From positions 86,360 to 150,359 of the forward strand of contig NZ_QAJR01000020.1 in the NCBI RefSeq assembly GCF_003852545.1: a stretch of DNA of 64,000 bases, written 5' to 3'. The notes below the pieces were generated by a model that ran no database searches, had not been told where the DNA came from, and saw nothing but the letters and a program-made list of their open reading frames with translations. Source of the stretch: Acidovorax sp. FJL06. Lineage in GTDB: Bacteria > Pseudomonadota > Gammaproteobacteria > Burkholderiales > Burkholderiaceae_C. Positions 37,117-44,015 of this stretch are shown piece by piece (position 1 is the first letter of the stretch; the number at the start of each line of letters is the position of its first letter). Both the position numbers and the translations under genes were made by a program.

Positions 37117-38640
37117 TCAACTCCCCCGCGCGCTGGCCACGGCCACAGGCTCCACCGCAAAACGGTGGATGGAGCGCCCCCGCGCATCCACGGCCACCGT
37201 CACAGGGAAGTCGCGCAGCGTGAACTCGTGGATCGCTTCCATCCCCAGGTCCGCAAAGGCCAGCACGCGGGAGCGTGTGATGGAGCGCGACAGCAGGTAG
37301 GCCGCCCCGCCCGTGGCGCACAGGTAGGCGCCGCCGTGGCGCCGGATGGCCGCGATGGCCTCGGGCCCGCGCTCGGCCTTGCCGATCATGGCCAGCAGGC
37401 CGGTCTGGGCCAGCAGGGGTTCCACGAACCTGTCCATGCGGGTGGCGGTGGTCGGGCCTGCGGGGCCCACGGCCTCGCCAGCCACCGCGTCCACGGGCCC
37501 CACGTAGTAGACGGCGCGGTTGCGCAGGTCCACGGGCAGCGGCTCGCCGCGCTGCAGCAGGTCCACCAGCCGCTTGTGCGCGGCGTCGCGTGCGGTGAGC
37601 ACGCGGCCCGACAGCAACAGCGTCTGGCCGACCTTCCAGCGCCCCACCTCGGCACGGCCCAGCTGGTCCAGGTCCACGCGCACCGCGTCGTCCACGGCAA
37701 AGGTGTCGGGGATGCCGTCCCATGGTTCCATCGATGCGTCCTCGATCACGGCAGGACCGCTGCCGTCGAGCCGAAACCGCTGGTAGCGCGTGGCCGCGCA
37801 GTTGGGCACCAGCGCCACGGGAATCGTGGCCGCATGGCAGGGGGCCGTGCGCACCTTCACGTCCAGCACGGCAGACAGGCCGCCCAGCCCCTGCGCGCCG
37901 ATGCCCAGCGCGTTGCTGCGCTGGTGCAGGTCCAGCCGCAGCGCCTCTTCGGGCGTGGCCGCGCCGCGCTGCTGCAGGGCGTCCATGTCCAGCGGGTCGA
38001 ACAGCGAGAGCTTGGCCAGCAGCATGGCCTGCTCCGGGCTGCCGCCAATGCCAATGCCCAGCACGCCCGGCGGGCACCAGCCCGCGCCCATGCCGGGCAG
38101 TTGGCCCAGCACCCAGTCGGCCACGCTGTCGCTTGGGTTGAGCGTGGCAAAGCGCGCCTTCACGTCGCCGCCGCCGCCCTTGGCCACCACCAGGGCCTCC
38201 AGGACCTCACCCTCCACCAGCTCGCAGTGCACGATGGCGGGCGTGTTGTCGCGGGTGTTGGCCCGCGCGCCCAGCGGGTCGGCCACCATGGTGGCGCGCA
38301 GCGGGTTGGCCGCATCGCCATAGGCCGTGCGCACCGCGCCGTCCACCACGGCCTGCAGGCTTTGCAGCGGCCGTCCGTCGTGCCGGTGCCATGCCACACC
38401 CAGCCCCACGCGCAGGAACACCTGGGCCACGCCGGTGTCCTGGCACAACGGTCGGCGGCCCTGCGCGGCCATGCGGCTGTTGACCAGCAACTGCGCGAGC
38501 GCCGCCTTGGCGGGGGGATGGGTTTCGGCCGCATGCGCACGCCGCAGCGCCCGCACGAAGTCGGGCGGATGCCTGTAGCTGGCCAGTTGCAGCGCCTGCG
38601 CGATGCCGGTGGCCAGGTCTTCCTGGGCGATGCGGGTCAT
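37117..38640 (-). CDS. class I fumarate hydratase (Fe-S, FumA type)
   Basis: 507 residues. Three cysteines suited to a [4Fe-4S] cluster: Cys66 (PLCQDTG), Cys189 (GWCPPGVLGIGIGG) and Cys268 (APCHAAT). The C-terminal beta domain has YYVGPVDAV, GPAGPTTATRMD, and GKAERGPEAIAAIRRHGGAYL. It hydrates fumarate to malate, or could act on a related substrate such as tartrate or mesaconate. It follows a Bug receptor gene and an ASL-superfamily lyase on the same strand, suggesting it consumes fumarate released by that lyase. Confidence 0.9.
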   Translation of the reverse strand: MTRIAQEDLATGIAQALQLASYRHPPDFVRALRRAHAAETHPPAKAALAQLLVNSRMAAQGRRPLCQDTGVAQVFLRVGLGVAWHRHDGRPLQSLQAVVDGAVRTAYGDAANPLRATMVADPLGARANTRDNTPAIVHCELVEGEVLEALVVAKGGGGDVKARFATLNPSDSVADWVLGQLPGMGAGWCPPGVLGIGIGGSPEQAMLLAKLSLFDPLDMDALQQRGAATPEEALRLDLHQRSNALGIGAQGLGGLSAVLDVKVRTAPCHAATIPVALVPNCAATRYQRFRLDGSGPAVIEDASMEPWDGIPDTFAVDDAVRVDLDQLGRAEVGRWKVGQTLLLSGRVLTARDAAHKRLVDLLQRGEPLPVDLRNRAVYYVGPVDAVAGEAVGPAGPTTATRMDRFVEPLLAQTGLLAMIGKAERGPEAIAAIRRHGGAYLCATGGAAYLLSRSITRSRVLAFADLGMEAIHEFTLRDFPVTVAVDARGRSIHRFAVEPVAVASARGS

Positions 38641-38716
38641 GGGGCAGTCTCGGTATGTCGGTGGTCGATGGCGGTCGCACTGCCGTCAGCGGGTAGCAGA
38701 GGGCGCGGCATTCAAC

Positions 38717-38778
38717 ACCGTTCGGGCTGAGCCTGTCGAAGCCTTGCGCGGCGCTTCGACAAGCTCAGCGTGAGCGGT
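38717..38778. repeat. REP-like palindrome (TTCGGGCTGAGCCTGTCGAAG type)
   Basis: ACCGTTCGGGCTGAGCCTGT and CGAAGC pair with GCTTCGACAAGCTCAGCGTGA and GCGGT across a short centre, giving imperfect ~26-bp arms. This sequence is a widespread proteobacterial REP type. It lies between the Bug receptor and fumarase genes and is followed on the plus strand by TTTTTGTTTTTTT. Confidence 0.75.
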
Positions 38779-38805
38779 TTTTGTTTTTTTGAAGGCAGAT
38801 GGGCA

Positions 38806-39813
38806 TCAATCGATCTGGATCTTGGCATCCGCCGCGACCTTGCGCCACTTGGCCACCTCGGCGGCCGTGTGCCTGGCCAACGCGTCGGGCGCGTACTGCG
38901 CCTCGGGCAGCAGGTGGATGCCCTGCGATGCCATGCGGGCGGTCCAGTCCTTGTCGGCCAGCGCCTTGAGGTAGGCCTGGTGCAGCTTGGCCACCACGTC
39001 CTTGGGAACGCCCTTGGGCGCGTACAGGCCATACCAGGTGGCGGCCTCGAAGCCAGGCAGCGCCTTGTCCGCCAGCGGCGCCACGCCGGGGTACTGCTGC
39101 GGCATGGGCGTGAGCGAGGTCAGCGCGATGGGGCTGATGCGCCCGCCCTGCACCTGGGGCAAGGCGGTGTTGCTCTGGTCGAACATGGCATCCACCTGCC
39201 CGCCCACCAGGTCGTTCATGGCCGGCGCTGCGCCCTTGTACGAGATGGACGTGACCTGGATGCCCGCACGCGACTCGAACAGCGCGGCGATCAGGTGCGA
39301 GGTGGAGCCCACGCCCGCGTTGCCGAAGTTGATCTTGCCGGGCGAGGCCTTGGCGGCAGCGATCAGCGCGTCGGCCGTCTTGTAGGGCGAGCTTTTGGGC
39401 ACCAGCAGCACCAGCGGGGTGTCCGGGAAGCGGAACACGCCGTCGAAGTCCTTCACCGGGTCGTAGCTGAGCTTCTTGTACAGCGAAGGCGCGGCGCCCA
39501 TGTAGCCCATGTGGCCGACCAGAAAGGTGTAGCCGTCCGGCGTGGCCTTGGCCGCCTTGCCCGCGCCGATGGTGCCGCCCGCACCGGCCGCGTTCTCGAT
39601 CACGATGGCCTGGCCGATCTGCCGGCCCACCTTGTCCGCGATGTCGCGGGCCATGGCATCGGTGGGGCCGCCGGCCGCGAACGGCACGATCCAGGTGACC
39701 GGCTTGTTGGGCCACGCCTGGGCGTGTGCGGTGGTGGCGGCGGCGCCGAGCAAAACGGTGGCGGCAGCGGCAGCAAGGGCGGCGGTGCGGCCCCAAGCCT
39801 TGGCGATCTTCAT
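38806..39813 (-). CDS. Bug (tripartite tricarboxylate transporter) substrate-binding protein
   Basis: 335 residues from MKIAKAWGRT (GGAGACAACACC precedes). Sec signal peptide ending TTAHAQ, then the Bug pattern: WPNKPVTWIVPFAAGGPTDAMARDIADKVG, ENAAGAGGTIGAGKAAKATPDGYTFLVG, TSISYKGAAPAMNDLVGGQVDAMFDQ. A periplasmic receptor, probably for the substrate of the adjacent lyase. No TctA/TctB genes are nearby. The gene order lyase-Bug-fumarase runs in one direction under the divergent GntR gene. Confidence 0.92.
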   Translation of the reverse strand: MKIAKAWGRTAALAAAAATVLLGAAATTAHAQAWPNKPVTWIVPFAAGGPTDAMARDIADKVGRQIGQAIVIENAAGAGGTIGAGKAAKATPDGYTFLVGHMGYMGAAPSLYKKLSYDPVKDFDGVFRFPDTPLVLLVPKSSPYKTADALIAAAKASPGKINFGNAGVGSTSHLIAALFESRAGIQVTSISYKGAAPAMNDLVGGQVDAMFDQSNTALPQVQGGRISPIALTSLTPMPQQYPGVAPLADKALPGFEAATWYGLYAPKGVPKDVVAKLHQAYLKALADKDWTARMASQGIHLLPEAQYAPDALARHTAAEVAKWRKVAADAKIQID

Positions 39814-39878
39814 GGTGTTGTCTCCGGGAGTGGTTTTAAGGGAAAGGAAGGCAGGAGGAAAACCCGCAGCGGCCAACG

Positions 39879-41255
39879 TCAGCGGTCGCAGGCCGCCGAC
39901 GCGGCCAGCGCGCGGTCGACCATCTGGGGCGCAAGGCCCAGGTAGTTGGCGGGGTCGGTGAGGCGGTCGATGGCGGAGCGGTCGAAGTGCTGCGTGACGG
40001 CGGGCAGCGCGGCCAGGGCCTCGGCCAACGTGCCGCCCTGCTCGTTGACGGTGCGGCAGGCGTCATAGACCACGTCGTGCGCCTGCTGACGGCCCATGGC
40101 GGGGGCCAGGCCCATCATCACGGCTTCGGCCACGATCAGGCCCCTGGAGATCGCCAGGTTCTGGCCCATGCGCGCCTCGTCCACGATGAGGCCGCCCAGT
40201 GCGAATTTCGCCTGGTGCAGCGCACCGGCGGTGAGGATGAAGCTCTCGGGCAGCGCCAGCCATTCGGCATGCCAGGGGCCGGTGGCGCGCTCGAAGTCCT
40301 GCACCATCGCATCGACCATCAGCCCCGCGTGCTGGCGCACGGCCTTGGAGGCGGCCAGCATCAGCTCGCTGGAGATGGGATTGCGCTTTTGCGGCATGGT
40401 GCTGCTTGCGCCGCGCCCCTTCACGAAAGGCTCGTACACCTCGCCGAACTCGGTGGACGCCATGATCATGATGTCCAGCGCGATCTTGCCCAGCGAGCCG
40501 GTGATGAGCGCCAGCAGGTTCACCGCTTCGGCAAAGCCGTCGCGCGCCACGTGCCACGTCGTGGCGGGCACGGCCAGGCCCAGTTCGTCGGCCAGGGCGG
40601 CCTGCACTTGAAAGCCCTTGTCGCCCAGCGAGGCCAGCGTGCCCGCCGCCCCCGCGAACTGCACCACCAGCACGCGCTTGCGCAGCTCGGCCAAACGCTC
40701 CTGGTGGCGGTCGAACATGGCCAGCCAGATGGCGACCTTGTAGCCGAAGGTCACGGGCAGCGCCTGCTGCAGGTGGGTGCGCCCGGCCATGGGCGTGTCG
40801 CGGTGCTTGTGCGCCAGCTGGGCCAGGATGCCGCGCAGCGCGCGGATGTCCTCTTCCACCACCGCGAGGCCCGCGCGCACCTGCAGCACGTTGGCGGTGT
40901 CCATGATGTCCTGCGTGGTGGCGCCCCAGTGCACGTAGCGGCCGGCCTCGCCGCACATGGCCACCATCTGGTGCACCAGCGGCAGAATCGGGTAGCCCAC
41001 GATATCGGTCTCGTGCCGCAGGTGGTCGAAGTCCACGCGGTCCAGGCGCGATCCGCGGGCGATGGCCTCGGCCGCATCGGCCGGGATCACGCCCACGCGC
41101 GCCTCGGCGCCGGCCAGGGCCACCTCGACCTCGATGTAGCGGGCGATCAGGCTCTGGTCCGAGAACACGTCGCGCATGCGGGCCGTGCCAAAGGCATCGC
41201 GGAACAGGACCGAGTCGAGGACAGTGCTGGCAGGCGTGAACAGAGAGGAAGACAT
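39879..41255 (-). CDS. ASL/fumarase superfamily lyase (adenylosuccinate lyase / carboxymuconate cycloisomerase group)
   Basis: 458 residues from MSSSLFTPAS. Superfamily regions: C1 near AGRTHLQQALPVTFGYKVA, and the C3 signature GASSTMPQKRNPISSE; HWGATTQDIMDT is the second conserved block. Enzymes of this type eliminate fumarate from N- or C-succinyl compounds, or cycloisomerise carboxymuconate. It is not in a purine or protocatechuate context. A class I fumarase in the same gene set suggests that fumarate is a product. The actual substrate is unknown. Confidence 0.85.
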   Translation of the reverse strand: MSSSLFTPASTVLDSVLFRDAFGTARMRDVFSDQSLIARYIEVEVALAGAEARVGVIPADAAEAIARGSRLDRVDFDHLRHETDIVGYPILPLVHQMVAMCGEAGRYVHWGATTQDIMDTANVLQVRAGLAVVEEDIRALRGILAQLAHKHRDTPMAGRTHLQQALPVTFGYKVAIWLAMFDRHQERLAELRKRVLVVQFAGAAGTLASLGDKGFQVQAALADELGLAVPATTWHVARDGFAEAVNLLALITGSLGKIALDIMIMASTEFGEVYEPFVKGRGASSTMPQKRNPISSELMLAASKAVRQHAGLMVDAMVQDFERATGPWHAEWLALPESFILTAGALHQAKFALGGLIVDEARMGQNLAISRGLIVAEAVMMGLAPAMGRQQAHDVVYDACRTVNEQGGTLAEALAALPAVTQHFDRSAIDRLTDPANYLGLAPQMVDRALAASAACDR

Positions 41256-41279
41256 GGCAGTGCGGGATATGTTGATAAA

Positions 41280-41330
41280 ATACGAACATATATAAATGTC
41301 CGAACAAATGAAATTTATTATGTTCGAACA
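41280..41330. promoter_or_regulatory. AT-rich operator region with repeated CGAACA sites
   Basis: Between divergent lyase and gntR genes: TACGAACAT (41281-41289), TGTCCGAACA (41297-41306) and the perfect palindrome TGTTCGAACA (41321-41330). CGAACA recurs at 18- and 24-base offsets. The ~80-base stretch is far more AT-rich than its surroundings. Likely binding sites for the GntR protein and overlapping promoters. Confidence 0.6.
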
Positions 41331-41378
41331 AATTGCCATACAGGGTTTACCCTAGGTGCTGCTGCGCCCCTGCTTCGC

Positions 41379-42110
41379 ATGACCGCCACCAAGAACACCG
41401 ACCTCACCCGCGATCTGTCCGAAGGCATTGCCTCGGGCCGCTTTGCGGTGGGCACGCTGCTGCCCACCGAATTCGAGCTGTGCGAGCAGTACGGCCTGAG
41501 CCGCTACGCCGTGCGCAAGGCGCTCGACCAGCTGCAGGCGCTGGGGCTGATCTCGCGGCGCAAGAACGTGGGCACACGGGTGGAGGCGATGCGACCGCAG
41601 GCCGGCTTCACACAGTCCATCGCCACGGTGGAAGAGCTGGCCCGCTTTGGCGCCGAGCATGTGCGCACGGTGCAGTCCGTCCACGAGGTGGTCACCGACC
41701 TCGCCCTGGCCCGGCAGCTGGGTTGCCCGGGTGGCACCCGCTGGCTGCACATCGCCTGCCTGCGCATGGAAGGCGGCCAGCAGGCGCGCCCCATCTGCTG
41801 GCTGGACCTGTACATCGACCCGGCCTATGCCGACCTGGGCGAACTGGTGCGCAACGCACCCGAGACCCTGGCCAGCTCCTTGATCGAGGAGCGCTACGGC
41901 CGGCGCATTGCGCGCATCCAGCAGGACATCGAGGCCGTGCTGGTTCCGCGCGAGCGCAGTGAAAGCCTGGGCACCGACGCCGGAGCGCCCGCGCTCCAGA
42001 TCACGCGCCACTACCTGGATGTGGCAGACCAGGTGTTCGAAATTTCCGTCTCGCTGCACCCTGCGGACCGGTTCAAGTTCTCCATGGAGCTGAGCCGGAC
42101 CAGGGACTGA
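41379..42110 (+). CDS. GntR family regulator (HutC/UTRA subgroup)
   Basis: 243 residues from MTATKNTDLT. GntR winged helix (SEGIASGRFAVGTLLPTEFELCEQYGLSRYAVRKALDQLQALGLISRRKNVGTRV) and a C-terminal UTRA effector domain (YIDPAYADLGELVRNAP; SLIEERYGRRIARIQQDIEAV). Divergent from the lyase-Bug-fumarase genes, which it probably represses until its ligand, likely the lyase substrate, is present. The start follows no strong ribosome-binding site; it is the first Met before the conserved domain. Confidence 0.88.
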   Translation: MTATKNTDLTRDLSEGIASGRFAVGTLLPTEFELCEQYGLSRYAVRKALDQLQALGLISRRKNVGTRVEAMRPQAGFTQSIATVEELARFGAEHVRTVQSVHEVVTDLALARQLGCPGGTRWLHIACLRMEGGQQARPICWLDLYIDPAYADLGELVRNAPETLASSLIEERYGRRIARIQQDIEAVLVPRERSESLGTDAGAPALQITRHYLDVADQVFEISVSLHPADRFKFSMELSRTRD

Positions 42111-42139
42111 ACCACGCGAGGAACACAACCCACGGCGCG

Positions 42140-42165
42140 GCTACTGACACGATGCTGTCAGCAGC
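42140..42165. promoter_or_regulatory. palindrome, proposed WYL-regulator operator, site 3
   Basis: GCTACTGACA and TGTCAGCAGC form a 10-bp inverted repeat with one mismatch around the 6-base spacer CGATGC, 42 bases upstream of the EVE gene. Same arms and spacer length as sites 1 and 2. Confidence 0.7.
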
Positions 42166-42207
42166 CGCCCGTCAGCATGGCGCCTTTGACACAGACAGGC
42201 GCCCACG

Positions 42208-42741
42208 ATGACCCATCCCCCGCTCCAACAGGCCCTGTGGCCTGACGCCAGGCCGGCAGCAACCGCCCCGGTGGCAGCATCTGCCGCTGCAGAGCGCCGC
42301 AACTGGATCGCCGTCGCCAGTGCCCAGCACGCCCGCCGGGGCTGCGCCACGCCGGGCGCCGGCTACATGCAGGTGTGCCATGGCAAGGCCGCGCCGCTTA
42401 GACGCATCCAGCCGGGGGACCGCGTGGCGTATTACGCGCCCACGGTCACCATGGGCGGCAAGGACCGGCTGCAGGCCTTTGTGTCCATTGGCCTCGTGCT
42501 GCCCGGCGCGCCCTATGCGTTTGACATGGGCGGTGGCTTTGTGCCGTTCCGCAAGGACGTGGCCTACGTGCCCGCGCGCGAGGCACCGATCGCGCCCTTG
42601 CTGGACGGCTTTGAATTTGTGGACGACCGCACCCGCTGGGGTAGCAAGTTCCGCTTCGGGTTGTTCTGCGTCAGCGAGCACGACATGCGGCTCATTGCGC
42701 AGGCCATGGAGGCCGACATGGCCCGGCTGCATCTGGGTTAA
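42208..42741 (+). CDS. EVE domain-containing protein
   Basis: 177 residues: an Ala-rich N-terminal ~30 residues, then one EVE domain beginning [49 protein letters not shown], with SIGLVLPG and FRKDVAYV in the core and [19 protein letters not shown] at the end. EVE domains are PUA-like and bind modified bases in DNA or RNA. Its role is unknown. The proposed shared palindrome upstream ties it to the GyrI-like and VOC genes. Confidence 0.88.
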   Translation: MTHPPLQQALWPDARPAATAPVAASAAAERRNWIAVASAQHARRGCATPGAGYMQVCHGKAAPLRRIQPGDRVAYYAPTVTMGGKDRLQAFVSIGLVLPGAPYAFDMGGGFVPFRKDVAYVPAREAPIAPLLDGFEFVDDRTRWGSKFRFGLFCVSEHDMRLIAQAMEADMARLHLG

Positions 42742-42781
42742 AGGCCCCGCCGCCGCAATGGCGGCACGGCCCCTGGCACCC

Positions 42782-42898
42782 TCAGCAGACGGCCATCAGC
42801 GCGTCCACCACCCTGCGCTGGGCCGCGTCCAGGGCCGCATAACCTTCGCGCAGCATGCGCAGCACGATTGCGTGGATTTCCAGTTCACCAGTGGGCAT
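42782..42898 (-). CDS. small hypothetical protein (38 aa)
   Basis: A 38-codon frame with a strong ribosome-binding site (AAGGAGAACCCC before the ATG). The product begins MPTGELEIHAIVLRMLREG and continues YAALDAAQRRVVDALMAVC, predicted as two amphipathic helices. No membrane segment. The good translation signal and clean stop suggest it is real. Function unknown. The 258 bases between it and the next gene (42899-43156) hold nothing I can name. Confidence 0.55.
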   Translation of the reverse strand: MPTGELEIHAIVLRMLREGYAALDAAQRRVVDALMAVC

Positions 42899-43156
42899 GG
42901 GGTTCTCCTTGGAGCCAGGTTTGTGGCCACCACCAGGGTGTGCCAGCCGAGGGGCGCGCGGCGCAGCCTGCACCCACCCGGGCCAGTCCCACCGGGGACC
43001 CGGCCCTGGTGCCACTGTGCCCCGGTGGTGCACGGGCAGTGGCGCGATGAGGCCGGGTGTTGGCGGCCTTTTCCGGGCTCTGCCCTGCTGCCCCCTGTGC
43101 GAGCCACAGCGCCATCCCCCGGGGCTGCCCCTGGCGACGGACGGCGGGCCGGTGGC

Positions 43157-43900
43157 CTAGGGCGACGTGGCGCCGGGCACGTAGGCGTCCACCACCGGCG
43201 GCTCCCGATCGCCGGGGGCCGTGCGGGCCAGCTTGGACCAGGACCAGGTTTCGATGTCGGGCGCGTCGTAGGAGCCGTAGGACTGCCCGCCCCAGGAGAA
43301 GTACGAGCCCTTGTTCCCCGTGGACAGGGTGCGGGTACCCACGGCCAGCGCGCCATCCTTCAAGAGCGCAAGGCGAAAGCCCTGCAAACCGCCCGCGCCA
43401 CCGGCATCCTTGCCGCGCGGGGCGTCCTGGGGAACCACGTCGAGCATGCCGGAGGTGCAGCGGACCTGCGCACCGCCATACGTGACCAGGCTCCATTGCC
43501 GGGTCAGGGAAGACCGCACGTTGCGCGCGCGGTTGATGGTGCGCGTGCGCAGGGTGGTCTCACCGCGCAGCTGTTGGAGCCAGACCTGCATCTCGGGCCC
43601 GTTGACATAAAACGGCAGCTCGCCCGACTCCCACCGGCGGTTGGGCGGCCTTGTGCCATGCACGCCGCTGGCATCGACCGGCGGCCAGGCGTACACCCCT
43701 TGCAGGGCGGGGCAGCCAAACCAGCTGCTCTGCACGGGGCCAAACGCCGGAGGCGGCTTGGGCGAGCCCTGCACGTCAGGCCCGAAGGCCGAGAGCGCCA
43801 GGCAGCACAGAACCAGGACAGCCCCGCAACACACACGATGCCCACGGCGTTGCGGGGTGCGGGAGCCGCCGTGTGGTGGCAATGGGAGGGCGGGTGTCAT
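43157..43900 (-). CDS. hypothetical exported protein
   Basis: 247 residues. A basic N-terminus and hydrophobic stretch (VCCGAVLVLCCLALSAFG, about 23-40) suggest export or membrane anchoring. The rest is soluble with no motif I recognise; it includes SSWFGCPALQGVYAWPPVD, ELPFYVNGPEMQVWLQQL and GSYFSWGGQSYGSYDAPDIETWSWSK. Cysteines in FGCPALQG and QVRCTSG may pair. No obvious operon partner. Confidence 0.6.
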   Translation of the reverse strand: MTPALPLPPHGGSRTPQRRGHRVCCGAVLVLCCLALSAFGPDVQGSPKPPPAFGPVQSSWFGCPALQGVYAWPPVDASGVHGTRPPNRRWESGELPFYVNGPEMQVWLQQLRGETTLRTRTINRARNVRSSLTRQWSLVTYGGAQVRCTSGMLDVVPQDAPRGKDAGGAGGLQGFRLALLKDGALAVGTRTLSTGNKGSYFSWGGQSYGSYDAPDIETWSWSKLARTAPGDREPPVVDAYVPGATSP

Positions 43901-43964
43901 GGTGGCGGGTCTGTGGTGCAGGCCCGATTGTCAGGCCGAACACCGCACCTTCCAACGCTCCATT

Positions 43965-43995
43965 TTTGATAGCTATTGGCGCTTATCCCACCTGC
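43965..43995. repeat. short dispersed repeat
   Basis: TTTTTGATAGCTATTGGCGC followed by TTATCCC, a member of the short repeat family, in the 115-base gap between the exported protein and the molybdenum hydroxylase genes. Confidence 0.5.
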
Positions 43996-44015
43996 GCATG
44001 GGAACCAAAATGGCT

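Noticed and set aside
38778-38790. T-run after the REP palindrome as a plus-strand terminator
   Set aside because: No plus-strand gene ends upstream of it; the flanking genes are both on the minus strand.
42742-42781. Terminator after the EVE gene
   Set aside because: A GCCGCC...GGCGGC hairpin is present but there is no T-run, so I did not call it.
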